Below, piece after piece: positions 36,774 to 46,865 of a stretch of 64,000 bases of DNA (positions within the stretch are counted from its first letter, which is position 1; every line of letters starts with the position of its first letter). The stretch comes from a bacterium SCSIO 12696 (GTDB taxonomy: Bacteria > Pseudomonadota > Gammaproteobacteria > Pseudomonadales > Porticoccaceae). Under the pieces are notes generated by a model. That model worked only from the letters and a program-made list of their open reading frames with translations, was not told the DNA's origin and made no database searches. The position numbers and the translations under genes are program-made. The stretch spans positions 1,798,001 through 1,862,000 of the forward strand of contig CP073744.1 of NCBI GenBank assembly GCA_024397955.1, written 5' to 3'.

Positions 36774-39215
36774 ATGGCAGAAAAAAACACCAACAAATCC
36801 CTGCTGAAAACGGACTCCTCGATCGCCCTATACGGCGCGCTGGTGCTGTTCGCGCTCATGCTGTTTGCCTGCTATCACCTGTATACCACGATCATCGCCG
36901 ATCCGGCTCAACAGCGAGCCCAGGCGTTGGCCGAGCAAGGCGCCAACGCGGCGGTGCGAACCACCAATCACTTCATTGACGAGCAACTGCAGCAATTGCA
37001 ATCGCTGGCGTCCCGGCCATTGACGGCCATGGCCCTGAGCGCCAGCGAAAACGATCGTCAAAAGCTGGAAAACAGCGTTACTGAGCTGATGCAAGGAGCG
37101 CAATACAGCCGCTTGATCACCAGCGCCGATACAGGAAACAGCCGCAAGCTCAACTTTGTGGCGCTGGATCTGGCACGCCGCGTATTGAACGGTGAGCAGG
37201 TATTGCCAGAAGCCATGCTTATGGATCGTGAATGGCATATTTTGATGATGTCAGCGGTCACCGGCAAACAGGACCAACAGCTCATGGGTTGCTTGCTGGT
37301 GAGCTTCCCCGCAAAACACCTGGCCAGCCGTTTTGCCGATGGTCGGACCTCCGGACAAGTCAAGTTAACCCAGCATTTGCCCGGCAGCGCTTCTCGAGCA
37401 TTCGTCACCACTGGCAATGCAGAGAGCGAATCCCCCTCTTATCAGGTTGACACCCAACTGCCTCACTGGAAGTTGGCATTTAAACCCTCTCTCGACCAAC
37501 TTCGTGCCAGCGAAACAGAGCTGTGGCTGTTTTACAGCGTACTGGCAGTTACCCTGCTGATCGGCGTCTGGGTGGGAACTCGCCTGGCCGTCCGAAGGGG
37601 CATGGAGATTAAGGCCAAACAGGACAAACGCAAACAGCAGCAACAAAAAGAAGCCGACGAATTGGCCTCTGCCACCTCATTCCTGTCCACTATTCCCAGC
37701 GCCTCAGCCGCAAACAACCAAGCTGCAGACGAGACAGAGGCCGAGCCACCACAAGACGATGATGTGTTCGACCTCAACAACAGTGATGCACCGCAAGCCG
37801 CTGCCGGCAAAGCAGCTGCGGAACCTTTGGGCGAAGACGCCCTGTCCGATGAAATTTTCCGCGCCTACGATATTCGCGGTCGCTACGATGAGCAAATCAG
37901 CGAACAGCTAGCCACCCACATCGGCCAAGCCCTGGGCACCATCGCCCAACAAAGCAACCAAACCAGCTTGGTAGCCGCTCACGATGGCCGCACCAGCAGC
38001 CCTGGACTTTACCAGGCACTGCTGAAAGGCATTCGCGCCAGTGGCTGTAATGTCATTTGCCTGGGTCAGGCGCCAACGCCGCTAATGAATTTCGCCATCA
38101 ACCACCTGGAAGAAACCGACTCTGGTGTCATTGTCACCGCCAGCCACAACCCGCCGGAATACAACGGCTTTAAAATGTCCATCAACGGTGTGCCACTGAC
38201 ACCTGAACAGATCAAAAGCCTGCGTCAGCGCATTATTGCCCAGGATTACCTGGACGGATCAGGGGAACAAAGCCAGGTGGACTTGGTGGACGACTACATC
38301 GAACACATCAGTGACGACGCAGTGCCTGCCGATGAACTGAAGGTGGTGGTGGATGCCAGCAACGGAGTCACAGGCCCCATCGCCCCTTTACTGCTGGAGC
38401 AAATGGGCTGCGATGTGTCGCCACTGCACTGCGACGTAGATGGTACCTTCCCCAACCACCCACCAGACACCTCGGTGGCAGAAAACCTGCAAGACCTGAT
38501 TCAAATGGTCAAACACCAGGAGGCCGACCTGGGTCTGGCTTTTGATGGTGATGGCGACCGCATTACCGCCGTCACCGCCAGTGGCCGCATTGTCTGGCCC
38601 GATGAACTGCTGATGATCTTTGCCCGAGACGTGCTCAGCCGCCAACCTGGGGCGGATGTGGTATTCGATGTAAAAAGTACTCGACGCCTCAATGCACTGA
38701 TTGGTAACTACGGCGGCCGACCCGTAATTTGGAAAACCGGCCACTCTTTTATGCGTGAAAAAGTCCGTGAATTGGATGCCCCGTTAGGGGGTGAATACAG
38801 CGGTCATATTTTCTTCAACGATCGCTGGTTTGGCTTTGACGACGGCATGTATGCCGCTGCCCGCTTAGTAGAAATCATCAGTCTGCGAGAACAGAGCCTA
38901 GACGATATAGTAAGCACACTGCCCAAAGCCGTCGCCAGCAATGAGTACCGGGTGACCGTACCAGAAGCGGACAAGTTCTCACTGGTGGAGGCTTTAGCCA
39001 ACAGCGAAGCTTTTGAGGATTGCAAGATCATCGACATTGATGGCCTGCGTATTGAAGCCGGCGACAGCTGGGGCCTGGTACGGGCCTCCAACACCTCTGC
39101 AGAGCTGACCCTGCGCTTTGAAGGCAATGACGAAGACAGCCTGCAAGCCATGAAAGATCGCCTATCCAGCGAGCTACTGGCTCTTGCGCCCCAGCTGACA
39201 CTCAACCTCAACTAA
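36774..39215 (+). CDS. algC: Phosphomannomutase/phosphoglucomutase with membrane-bound sensor-like N terminus
   Basis: The 813-aa chain has a membrane helix (about 17-40), a periplasmic region of about 200 residues, a second helix (about 248-268), a basic and coiled linker ([15 protein letters not shown]), then an AlgC-like catalytic unit from about residue 360. That unit has phosphoserine loop [13 protein letters not shown], metal loop DGDGDRI, sugar loop [12 protein letters not shown] and C-terminal phosphate loop [12 protein letters not shown]. It interconverts hexose 1- and 6-phosphates for nucleotide sugars. Pseudomonas AlgC has only about 460 residues; the long membrane form is known in marine relatives. 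Confidence 0.93.
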   Translation: MAEKNTNKSLLKTDSSIALYGALVLFALMLFACYHLYTTIIADPAQQRAQALAEQGANAAVRTTNHFIDEQLQQLQSLASRPLTAMALSASENDRQKLENSVTELMQGAQYSRLITSADTGNSRKLNFVALDLARRVLNGEQVLPEAMLMDREWHILMMSAVTGKQDQQLMGCLLVSFPAKHLASRFADGRTSGQVKLTQHLPGSASRAFVTTGNAESESPSYQVDTQLPHWKLAFKPSLDQLRASETELWLFYSVLAVTLLIGVWVGTRLAVRRGMEIKAKQDKRKQQQQKEADELASATSFLSTIPSASAANNQAADETEAEPPQDDDVFDLNNSDAPQAAAGKAAAEPLGEDALSDEIFRAYDIRGRYDEQISEQLATHIGQALGTIAQQSNQTSLVAAHDGRTSSPGLYQALLKGIRASGCNVICLGQAPTPLMNFAINHLEETDSGVIVTASHNPPEYNGFKMSINGVPLTPEQIKSLRQRIIAQDYLDGSGEQSQVDLVDDYIEHISDDAVPADELKVVVDASNGVTGPIAPLLLEQMGCDVSPLHCDVDGTFPNHPPDTSVAENLQDLIQMVKHQEADLGLAFDGDGDRITAVTASGRIVWPDELLMIFARDVLSRQPGADVVFDVKSTRRLNALIGNYGGRPVIWKTGHSFMREKVRELDAPLGGEYSGHIFFNDRWFGFDDGMYAAARLVEIISLREQSLDDIVSTLPKAVASNEYRVTVPEADKFSLVEALANSEAFEDCKIIDIDGLRIEAGDSWGLVRASNTSAELTLRFEGNDEDSLQAMKDRLSSELLALAPQLTLNLN

Positions 39216-39235
39216 CTCTGGATCCAAGCCATTCA

Positions 39236-39835
39236 ATGAGCACCACCGAGCCCCCTATCTCTCGCCGCGAACAGATTCTTCAATCACTGGCAAAGATGCT
39301 GGAAAGTGCTCCCGGTGCGCGCATCACCACTGCAGCCCTGGCCCGAGAGGTCGGCGTCTCTGAAGCGGCCCTGTATCGGCACTTCCCCAGCAAAACCAAA
39401 ATGTATGAGGGCTTGATCGACTTTATTGAAGAAACCCTGTTCACCCGCATTAATCGTATCTTGGCGGAGGGTGAAACCGTAGAAACCCGCTGCCAACGCA
39501 TCCTCAGCCTGCTGTTGGCCTTTGCTGAGCGCAACCCGGGGATTACTCGTATTCTCAATGGCGATGCACTAACCGGCGAAACCGAGCGTCTGCACACCCG
39601 AGTGGTGCAATTGTTTGATCGCATGGAAACCCAGATCAAGCAGGTATTGCGGGAAGCAGAAATTACTCAAGGGATACGCACCAGCCTGCCAACCGGCAGC
39701 TGTGCCAATCTTATGTTGGCTCTCGCTGAGGGCCGTATCAGTCAATTTGTACGCAGCAACTTCAAGAAATCCCCTACCGAAGGGTGGCAGGATCAGTGGT
39801 CTCTGGTCACTCAGGGGCTCTTCATTCACCACTGA
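39236..39835 (+). CDS. slmA: Nucleoid occlusion factor SlmA, TetR family
   Basis: The 199-aa protein starts with [20 protein letters not shown] and a TetR-type helix-turn-helix [20 protein letters not shown] followed by [12 protein letters not shown]. The continuous similarity to SlmA extends to the C terminus ([20 protein letters not shown]). SlmA binds specific chromosomal sites and blocks FtsZ assembly over the nucleoid. Its position between coaBC/algC and pyrE is the usual one. Confidence 0.94.
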   Translation: MSTTEPPISRREQILQSLAKMLESAPGARITTAALAREVGVSEAALYRHFPSKTKMYEGLIDFIEETLFTRINRILAEGETVETRCQRILSLLLAFAERNPGITRILNGDALTGETERLHTRVVQLFDRMETQIKQVLREAEITQGIRTSLPTGSCANLMLALAEGRISQFVRSNFKKSPTEGWQDQWSLVTQGLFIHH

Positions 39836-39864
39836 GAGTGATGAGCAACAATAGGCACTGACAC

Positions 39865-40494
39865 CTATTGGGTCAGCTGTTTATAGCGAGTGATGTAGGC
39901 GTTGTAACGCTGCTTTTCACGCTCTGACTCTTCCCGGCGCTGAACCAATGCCTGAGTGGCATCAGACTCGCGGCGCTCCAGCTCGCTGAGCATTCTGACT
40001 ACCGCTTCAGAGACAACCCTACCACCACGCTGGAAGTCAGCGGCCTTGCGCTCTTCGTGGTTGCGCTGTTGACGCGTACTTTTCAAATTGCTTTCGATCA
40101 GAGCAATATCACGAGCCAGACTTTCCAGCTTGCGATCACGAGCGGCTTCAATCTCCGAGACAGAGCTGTAGCTCTTCAGCAGATACTGGTCCTCCACTTG
40201 CTGCTGTTGCAAACGCAGCTTGGCTGCTTTTTGCTCCTCCGTCATCACCACATGGGGCTCCACGGTTTGCAGCAATTTGCCCACGTTGTTGAGGATATCG
40301 TAACCCTGGGCAGCGAACTCCTTGGGAATATTGGTGGAAATCACCACATTTCCCTGAGCGTCTCGATAACGATATAAGCGCCCTCCAGCGTCTTGAGCAT
40401 AGGCGCCACTGGGTAACTCCAGCGCCAGCAAGCTCACCACTAAAAGCAGCGACAGTAAAATACCAGGTACTTTCCTTTGTACTTCCGAGTTCAT
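39865..40494 (-). CDS. Secreted DUF4124 coiled-coil protein
   Basis: The 209-aa protein has a signal peptide ending SGAYAQ (about residues 1-34), a DUF4124 segment RLYRYRDAQGNVVISTNIPK, and a long charged coiled-coil C-terminal half (ERRESDATQALVQRREESER). It is probably periplasmic. The function is unknown in the family. The start lies 3 nt after the pyrE stop, so it is coupled to pyrE. Confidence 0.85.
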   Translation of the reverse strand: MNSEVQRKVPGILLSLLLVVSLLALELPSGAYAQDAGGRLYRYRDAQGNVVISTNIPKEFAAQGYDILNNVGKLLQTVEPHVVMTEEQKAAKLRLQQQQVEDQYLLKSYSSVSEIEAARDRKLESLARDIALIESNLKSTRQQRNHEERKAADFQRGGRVVSEAVVRMLSELERRESDATQALVQRREESEREKQRYNAYITRYKQLTQ

Positions 40495-40497
40495 CGT

Positions 40498-41139
40498 TTA
40501 AACACCGTACTGACTGCGGTAGTCAATAATCTGGGACAGTGTGTGGGCCCGATCGCGATCTTCCCGCAAGTAATCAATAATATGATCAATGGTTACAATG
40601 CTAATCACCGGCACACCAAATTCCTGCTCTACTTCCTGAATTGCTGAATATTCACCGCGGCCTTTTTCCTTTCGATCTAACCCCACCACAACCCCTGCGG
40701 CCTCGGCGTTGTGCTGAGCAAGAATGTCCATGACTTCACGAATGGCGGTTCCTGCGGTAATCACATCATCCACAATCAGTGCTCGCCCCTGAAGTTTGGC
40801 ACCAACCAGGGAGCCACCTTCGCCATGGGTTTTCGCCTCTTTGCGATTAAAGCAATAGGGCACACTTTTGCTGTGCTGATCAGCCAACGCCACCGCAGTG
40901 GTGGAGGCTAACGGTATACCTTTGTAAGCAGGGCCAAACAACAAGTCGTACTGCACACCAGCTGATTCGATGGCCGCCGCGTAAAAACGCCCCAATGCCG
41001 CCAGCGAAGCGCCGCTGTGAAACTCACCGGCATTAAAGAAGTAAGGGCTCACACGCCCTGATTTCAAGGTGAATTCGCCGAATTTCAACGCATTTTCGGC
41101 AATCGCGAGTTGCAAAAATTCTCGCTGATAGGCTTGCAT
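40498..41139 (-). CDS. pyrE: Orotate phosphoribosyltransferase
   Basis: The 213-aa pyrimidine enzyme couples orotate to PRPP. It has [46 protein letters not shown] and the PRPP loop [17 protein letters not shown], all intact. It diverges from crc, as in Pseudomonas. Confidence 0.97.
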   Translation of the reverse strand: MQAYQREFLQLAIAENALKFGEFTLKSGRVSPYFFNAGEFHSGASLAALGRFYAAAIESAGVQYDLLFGPAYKGIPLASTTAVALADQHSKSVPYCFNRKEAKTHGEGGSLVGAKLQGRALIVDDVITAGTAIREVMDILAQHNAEAAGVVVGLDRKEKGRGEYSAIQEVEQEFGVPVISIVTIDHIIDYLREDRDRAHTLSQIIDYRSQYGV

Positions 41140-41399
41140 AGGTCTACCTTATAAGTAGGGTGAGTGGTTATTATCGCCACTTCTGTACACCACAACCACC
41201 CGATGATTAACGATAATACTGCGTAATCGTGCACAAACCAGCGCCGTTGCGGTCTATTTATAAAGCACGATTTTTTGCCATGTGGATTGTCGGGTATGAT
41301 ACACGGACAGACAAGCCGTTACATAAGCTTCTCAGGGTTAGGCCCCACGCATAATAAAACCACCGGCATCCAGTCTGACCACAACGCACAAAGGTGACT

Positions 41400-42176
41400 A
41401 TGCGCATAATCAGCCTCTGCGCCGACGGAATTCACCAGGCCGCTGAACGCAGCCTGTTTGCCTGGCTTGCATCCCAGGATGCAGACATTATCTGCCTGCA
41501 GAACCTGAAAGCCCAGGAACACGAATTGGAATGGCAGCCACAATTTGAACTGGAGGGGTACTTTGCCTACTTCTTTGGCGATGCCGAGCCCAACTCCAAT
41601 GGCGTGGCTATTTACACCCGGGAAATGCCCAAAGCCCTGATGTACGGCTTTGGGTTCGCCAGTGGCGAAGACATGAAAGGCCGCTACTTACAAGCCGACT
41701 TTGCCCATACCAGCGTCGGCTCCCTGTTGGCACCGGTGGGCATCACTGGCACGCCATCCCAAGACGTCAAACGCCAGTTTTTTAACGACCTGCAGGCTCA
41801 CTTGGAAAAAATTTCTCACAAGCGGCGCAGCTACATTATTTGCGGCAACTGGAACATTGCCCACAACGACAATGATCTCGAAAACCCTGACGACTACCGG
41901 GAAGAATCCGGCTTTCTTACCAGCGAACGCAGCTGGCTGAACGCCCTTTTTGGCGACCTGGGCTATTGCGATGCCTTTCGCCGGGGCAACTCAGATACTG
42001 ATGAATTCAGTTGGTGGCCCAGTGGCAAGATCGGCCAAGGGGACGGCCGCCGCGTAGACTACCAAGTGGTGTCCAACGAGCTGGCACCACTGGTGGAATA
42101 CGCGATTATGTACAAAGCAAAGGAGTTTTCCGCCCACACACCGGTGATTGTGGATTACGATATTGAAGAGCTTTAA
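41400..42176 (+). CDS. crc: Crc-like protein, catalytically degenerate exonuclease III homologue
   Basis: The 258-aa protein aligns along its length with Pseudomonas Crc (MRIISL, GRYLQADF, FSWWP, RVDYQVVS, HTPVIVDYD). Exonuclease III residues are replaced: the metal-binding Glu of LQE is Asn (CLQNLKAQ), the GDxN motif is CGNWNI, and the Asp of SDH is Ala (SAHTP). This fits the Crc role as an Hfq co-repressor of catabolic mRNAs rather than a nuclease. The ATG at 41400 follows AAGGTGACT. It diverges from pyrE. Confidence 0.88.
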   Translation: MRIISLCADGIHQAAERSLFAWLASQDADIICLQNLKAQEHELEWQPQFELEGYFAYFFGDAEPNSNGVAIYTREMPKALMYGFGFASGEDMKGRYLQADFAHTSVGSLLAPVGITGTPSQDVKRQFFNDLQAHLEKISHKRRSYIICGNWNIAHNDNDLENPDDYREESGFLTSERSWLNALFGDLGYCDAFRRGNSDTDEFSWWPSGKIGQGDGRRVDYQVVSNELAPLVEYAIMYKAKEFSAHTPVIVDYDIEEL

Positions 42177-42182
42177 AACAAG

Positions 42183-42354
42183 CTTCGAGCCGCGAGCTAC
42201 TGGCTACGAGCAGCCCGAGTGAGCATCACGATCATTGTCATCCTGAGCGTAGCGAAGGATCTAATTCTCGCCACTAGTAATAGATTCTTCGCTGCGCTCA
42301 GAATGACAGACTTGCTCGATCTGCTCGCAGCCCGACGCCCGTAGCCCGCAGCTT
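42183..42354. repeat. Composite dispersed repeat between crc and rph
   Basis: Outer family-A arms (about 42183-42218 and, reversed, 42312-42354) enclose a family-B inverted repeat, GTCATCCTGAGCGTAGCGAA near 42237 and TTCGCTGCGCTCAGAATGAC ending at 42307. The whole 172-bp gap consists of the element, which could also serve as the convergent terminator region. Confidence 0.75.
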
Positions 42355-42356
42355 TA

Positions 42357-43085
42357 TTAAGGCTGCGCCAGTGCCATCTTCTGCACATTCACCAACTGGG
42401 TAATCCCCAGTTTGGCTAAATCCATCATCTGCGCCATTTCTTCCGCTGTAAACGGTGCTGCTTCAGCGGTACCCTGCACCTCGATAAAACCACCTTCCGC
42501 ATTCATCACCACGTTCATGTCGGTTTCTGCGTTGGAGTCTTCCGGGTAATCCAGGTCCAGCACCGGCATGCCTTGATAAATGCCCACAGATACGGAGGCA
42601 ATCATGCTTTTCAATGGAGTGCCTTTGGCTTTGATTTTTCCCTGTTTGCGCAAATGCTCGATGGCATCCACCAGAGCCACACAGGCACCGGTAATAGAAG
42701 CCGTGCGGGTACCGCCATCTGCCTGAATCACATCGCAATCGATGGTGATGGTGTTTTCACCCAGAGCCTGCAAATCCACTGCGGCACGCAGCGAACGGCC
42801 GATCAAGCGCTGGATTTCCAAGGTACGCCCACCCTGCTTGCCACGAGCCGCTTCACGGCCCATGCGGTCGCCAGTGGAGCGGGGCAACATGCCATATTCC
42901 GCCGTTACCCAACCCTGACCACTGCCACGCAGAAAGCGTGGCACACCGTTTTCCACACTGGCGGTGCAAATCACTTTGGTGTCACCAAACTCCACCAACA
43001 CCGAACCTTCGGCGTGCTTGGTGTAATGGCGGGTAATTTTAACGGGGCGAAGTTGTTCCGGGCGGCGGCCGCTGGGGCGGGTCAT
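42357..43085 (-). CDS. rph: Ribonuclease PH
   Basis: This 242-aa phosphorolytic 3'-5' exoribonuclease matures tRNA ends. It starts [20 protein letters not shown] and keeps [29 protein letters not shown] and [18 protein letters not shown] with phosphate-binding residues. No E. coli K-12-like frameshift is present. I chose the ATG at 43085 for the AGGA 9 nt upstream and family match. Normally yicC diverges from rph here; in this genome 12.5 kb separate them. Confidence 0.96.
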   Translation of the reverse strand: MTRPSGRRPEQLRPVKITRHYTKHAEGSVLVEFGDTKVICTASVENGVPRFLRGSGQGWVTAEYGMLPRSTGDRMGREAARGKQGGRTLEIQRLIGRSLRAAVDLQALGENTITIDCDVIQADGGTRTASITGACVALVDAIEHLRKQGKIKAKGTPLKSMIASVSVGIYQGMPVLDLDYPEDSNAETDMNVVMNAEGGFIEVQGTAEAAPFTAEEMAQMMDLAKLGITQLVNVQKMALAQP

Positions 43086-43172
43086 AGGGCAAATCCTGTT
43101 GTATGTGAGAAGCGCGCGAATTCTACCCCGTTTTTCCATGCCCCAGCAAAAGCACTTTGCTGGTTTACAGTA

Positions 43173-44072
43173 TCAGCGCACCAAATCCCCAGACGCTGCC
43201 GCAATCCCACCATTTTTATGGGCCACGCCGTCAATCACCCGCAGGGTCCAACCAAAGGGAACGCCGTATTCTTTGGCGTTCTTGCGAGCGTTTTCATAAA
43301 ACGCCAAGCCGCGGGCATAACGGTGAGGGCCCTGGGCATCAGCACCGCCGCTGCGCTTTAGACTGTTGTGATTGGGGTTATTGTCTTTATTACCGAGCAA
43401 CACCACCACGTCTTTTTGCAGTGCCGCTTTCAGCTGCGATTCACTGACACCGCTGCCTTTCAGGCCATAAGGGTAGTCGATATCGAGGTCGGCAAAGGTG
43501 TACCAACCGGCATTGGCGGGCAAGAAGCGTTTGGCCCGCGTCTGCTCCACAAACAGCAGGTAGCGATGAGCAAACTGTGAACCTGCAGAGTGGCCATAAA
43601 GCGTATAGCGCTGCTGCTTGCTGCCTAACTGTTGCTTCAGGTGATCAAAAATGGCCTCAATGGCTGAAAACGTCCATTCTGACTCAGGAATTTCAGCACC
43701 TTCGGCATCAAATACATTGCCGCGCTGATACTGGCGAGACTTGGGAAATGTCTCGCGATTAAATTCCGGCGCCACCACGATAAAGCCATCTCTATCCGCC
43801 ACCTGGTCCCACTCGGACAAATAGCGAGCAGCTCCCCTTTTGGCACCGTGCATCATAAATAAAACAGGGGCAGTTTCCGTGTCGACCGTCGGCGGCACGT
43901 AAACCCAAACCGGAATCCTCGGTCCGGCCCAATCGCTGAAATACATATGGGTCAGACCTGGCGTCCAATCGACACCTGCCTGTTCGGTATTTTCCGTAGC
44001 TGAATCCTTCGCATAAGCCCCAAAACACAGAACACCGAGCATAACCAGAATTGAGCGAATTAATACGGTCAT
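43173..44072 (-). CDS. Secreted alpha/beta hydrolase (esterase/depolymerase-like)
   Basis: The 299-aa protein has a signal peptide (MTVLIRSILVMLGVLCFGAY, cleaved near AYA-KDS). Its serine elbow is YGHSAGSQFAHRY, the acid is likely in LLGNKDNNPNH, and the histidine in IDGVAHKNGG. The MFMMHGAKRGA-like oxyanion strand reads LFMMHGAKRGAARY. It is nearest to PHB-depolymerase or peptidase-like secreted hydrolases; substrate unknown. The ATG lies 3 nt after the fusion gene stop, and its GGAGG site overlaps that stop, so it is translated with the malic enzyme-aspartase fusion. Confidence 0.85.
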   Translation of the reverse strand: MTVLIRSILVMLGVLCFGAYAKDSATENTEQAGVDWTPGLTHMYFSDWAGPRIPVWVYVPPTVDTETAPVLFMMHGAKRGAARYLSEWDQVADRDGFIVVAPEFNRETFPKSRQYQRGNVFDAEGAEIPESEWTFSAIEAIFDHLKQQLGSKQQRYTLYGHSAGSQFAHRYLLFVEQTRAKRFLPANAGWYTFADLDIDYPYGLKGSGVSESQLKAALQKDVVVLLGNKDNNPNHNSLKRSGGADAQGPHRYARGLAFYENARKNAKEYGVPFGWTLRVIDGVAHKNGGIAAASGDLVR

Positions 44073-44075
44073 TAC

Positions 44076-46712
44076 TTATCCTCCAGAAGCCGGGTTGGCA
44101 TTATCAACAAACCCGAGTAGTTCAGGGTGGTTGTCCTTGAGATATTCCACAAAAGCCTGCTCAGTAGCCTGGGCTTGCTTGGCGATGCTAGCAGCGCGCT
44201 CGTAGCCAATAACCGACACCAAGTTAACCGCCAATGCGGTACTGTTTTGCAGATTTTTCAAGCAGCGCGCCTCGTTGGCTTCGATACCAGCGATACAGTT
44301 ATCTTTGAGGGTTGCCATGGCATTGAGCAGCAGTGAGCAGGACTCGTGAATACTGTAGAGAATCAGCGGCTCCATGGCATTCAGCTGCAGCTGCCCGGCC
44401 TCGGCGGCAAAGGTGATTGCAGTATCCATGCCGAATACCCGAAAGCACACCTGGTTCACCACTTCGGGAATCACCGGGTTTACCTTGCCAGGCATAATGG
44501 ACGAGCCCGGCTGCCGGTCTGGTAATTTTATTTCGCCGATTCCTCCGGCTGGCCCGGAGGACAGCAAGCGCAAATCGTTGGAAATTTTCGACAGCTTCAT
44601 GGCCAGACGTTTCAACATACCGCTGAACAGTGTGAACGCCCCCATATCCCAAGTTGCTTCAATGCGGTTTTTGCTGGCGCGAAACGGCAACCCGGATACT
44701 TCACACAGCACCGCCACAACCCGGCTCTGGTAATCCAGATTGGCACCAACACCGGTGCCAATGGCGGTTCCGCCAAGGTTGACCTCAAGAAAAAGGGATT
44801 TGATTTCGCTGGCGCGACTGACGTCTTCGAACAACGTTTCCGCAAAGGCTCTGAACTCCTGCCCCAAGGTCATGGGCACCGCATCCTGGAGCTGGGTTCG
44901 AGCCAGTTTGGGAATATGAGCAAATTCAACCGCCTTTTCTTCAATGGCCAGAGCCAACTGATTCAGGCCCTGCTCCAAACGTGCGCTCAGCTGATGCACG
45001 GCAATACGAACCGCCGTGGCATAGCTGTCGTTGGTGGACTGGTTACAATTCACGTGATCGTTCGGGTGCACAATGTCGTAACGGCCACGCTCGTAACCCA
45101 TAATTTCCTGGGCACGATTGGCAATCACTTCGTTGCAGTTCATATTGGTGGAAGTACCCGCACCACCCTGAATCACGTCAACACAAAAATCGTGATGGTG
45201 GCGACCGGCGATGATTTCGTCGCAGGCGGCGATAATGGCATTGGCCACTGCAGCATCCACCAGTTTGAGGCGCTTGTTGGTGAGCGCTGAGGATTTTTTT
45301 ACCCAGGCCAATGCCAACAACAACTCCGGCATATCAGCGATCTTGTTCCCCGATATGGGAAAGTTGCGGAGAGCCCGCACCGTTTGTGGGCCAAAATAAC
45401 TGGCAGCGGGCACAGGCACTTCCCCCAGAGGGTCGCATTCAAGGCGAACAGCACCTTCCGCTTCCGGCATCGGCTGCATAAATTCGTAGCCCGGGTCTGC
45501 CAGTATTTCCGGGGCCTGTTTTTCCATTATTTGAGCGACGCCATCTTCCACCGCTGCTTTGGCAACAGCGGCAGGAATCGCCTCCGCCAGCATGGGGTTA
45601 AAAATGGTCGGCAGGATATCGCCCTTGGGGCAGTTGATTCGTGCCAGAGCTTTGACAGCAGCCACTTTCATCGCTTCTGTGATCGCCGTCGCTCCCACAT
45701 CCAGCGCTCCCCGAAACACAAAGGGAAACGCGAGCAGGTTATTCACCTGATTGGGATAGTCGCTGCGCCCGGTGGCAATCACCGCATCCGGACGTACCGC
45801 CAGCACATCCGGTGGCAGAATTTCCGGCTCCGGGTTGGCCAGAGCAAACACAATGGGGCGTTCAGCCAGCATTGCCATCAAATCCTGATTAAAAGCATCG
45901 CGGGCCGATAGGCCAATCAAAATATCCGCACCGGGAGCCACCTCTGCCAGCGTGCGTGCGTCTGTTTCCCGCAAAAATGGCCGGTGCCATTCATGCACGT
46001 CTTGGCGGCGCTCGCTGTGCAATACGCCGACAATATCGCAGAGTGTCAGCTGGTGTGCCGATACGCCAAGGGCGAGCAACATATTCGCTGTTGCCAGTGC
46101 TGCGGCACCGGCGCCGTTAATGACAACCTTGCACTCGTGCAAGCATTTCTGTTGCTTTTCGCAGGCCTTCAACAAAGCCGCACAAACCACAATGGCGGTG
46201 CCGTGCTGGTCGTCATGGAATACCGGTATATCCATGGCCGCCTGCAACTTTTCCTCGATATAAAAACAGTCTGGCGCGGATATATCTTCCAGGTTAATGC
46301 CCCCAAAGCTGGGCTCCAGAGCTTTGACAACGCTGATAATATGGTCGGGATTGTCAACATCCAGTTCCAAGTCCACGGCATTGATATCGGCAAAGCGTTT
46401 GAACAATGCCGCCTTGCCCTCCATCACTGGTTTAGCGGCGTAAGGCCCCAGGTTACCCAGGCCGAGAATGGCAGAGCCGTTACTGACAACCGCAACCGTA
46501 TTGCCTCTGGCGGTATAGCGGTTGACGTTTCTTTGATCCGCCGCAATAGCACGTACCGGAGCAGCCACACCGGGAGAATAGGCGATCGCCAAATCCGCCA
46601 TGGAATTCAGTGCTTTGGGCAACGATGTTTGTATTTTCCCGGCCGGGTACTTTGTGTGGTAGTCCAGAGATTGACTGTCCTGGAGAGAAGTTTCTGACGA
46701 TAAAGCGTTCAT
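44076..46712 (-). CDS. Malic enzyme-aspartate ammonia-lyase fusion protein
   Basis: The 878-aa chain joins two full enzymes. Residues about 10-415 are a MaeB-type malic enzyme: YSPGVAAP, VMEGKAALFKRF, HDDQHGTAIVV (166-176), dinucleotide loop INGAGAAALATA and FALANPEPEI. Residues about 422-878 are an aspartase: QGGAGTSTNMNCNEVIANRA (from 515), HPNDHVNCNQSTND, ARTQLQDAVPMTLGQEFRA, LEVNLGGTAIGTG and the catalytic loop GSSIMPGKVNP (736-746). In ordinary MaeB the C-terminal module is phosphotransacetylase-like; here an aspartase takes its place. Aspartase gives fumarate and ammonia, malic enzyme decarboxylates malate to pyruvate; fumarase would link them. The frame is unbroken. The ATG at 46712 lacks a clear ribosome site; a TTG at 46766 is possible. 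Confidence 0.92.
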   Translation of the reverse strand: MNALSSETSLQDSQSLDYHTKYPAGKIQTSLPKALNSMADLAIAYSPGVAAPVRAIAADQRNVNRYTARGNTVAVVSNGSAILGLGNLGPYAAKPVMEGKAALFKRFADINAVDLELDVDNPDHIISVVKALEPSFGGINLEDISAPDCFYIEEKLQAAMDIPVFHDDQHGTAIVVCAALLKACEKQQKCLHECKVVINGAGAAALATANMLLALGVSAHQLTLCDIVGVLHSERRQDVHEWHRPFLRETDARTLAEVAPGADILIGLSARDAFNQDLMAMLAERPIVFALANPEPEILPPDVLAVRPDAVIATGRSDYPNQVNNLLAFPFVFRGALDVGATAITEAMKVAAVKALARINCPKGDILPTIFNPMLAEAIPAAVAKAAVEDGVAQIMEKQAPEILADPGYEFMQPMPEAEGAVRLECDPLGEVPVPAASYFGPQTVRALRNFPISGNKIADMPELLLALAWVKKSSALTNKRLKLVDAAVANAIIAACDEIIAGRHHHDFCVDVIQGGAGTSTNMNCNEVIANRAQEIMGYERGRYDIVHPNDHVNCNQSTNDSYATAVRIAVHQLSARLEQGLNQLALAIEEKAVEFAHIPKLARTQLQDAVPMTLGQEFRAFAETLFEDVSRASEIKSLFLEVNLGGTAIGTGVGANLDYQSRVVAVLCEVSGLPFRASKNRIEATWDMGAFTLFSGMLKRLAMKLSKISNDLRLLSSGPAGGIGEIKLPDRQPGSSIMPGKVNPVIPEVVNQVCFRVFGMDTAITFAAEAGQLQLNAMEPLILYSIHESCSLLLNAMATLKDNCIAGIEANEARCLKNLQNSTALAVNLVSVIGYERAASIAKQAQATEQAFVEYLKDNHPELLGFVDNANPASGG

Positions 46713-46800
46713 GGCAGTGGTCGACAAAAAGTAGCTAAAAAAGTGAAAATTTAGCTTACTCAACAAGCGTTATCGCTGCATGTCCGTGTGACGCACACTA

Positions 46801-46817
46801 TATGCACGAATTGCATA
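46801..46817. promoter_or_regulatory. LysR-type operator, site 1 (fusion gene promoter)
   Basis: TATGCACGAATTGCATA has perfect TATGCA/TGCATA half-sites around five bases and lies 88 bp before the fusion gene start, downstream of the LysR stop. It matches site 2 exactly in both halves. Confidence 0.75.
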
Positions 46818-46865
46818 AAGGTACTTTAAAAATACGTTTAAAAGAGTACGTCTTACTGTTTAAGC

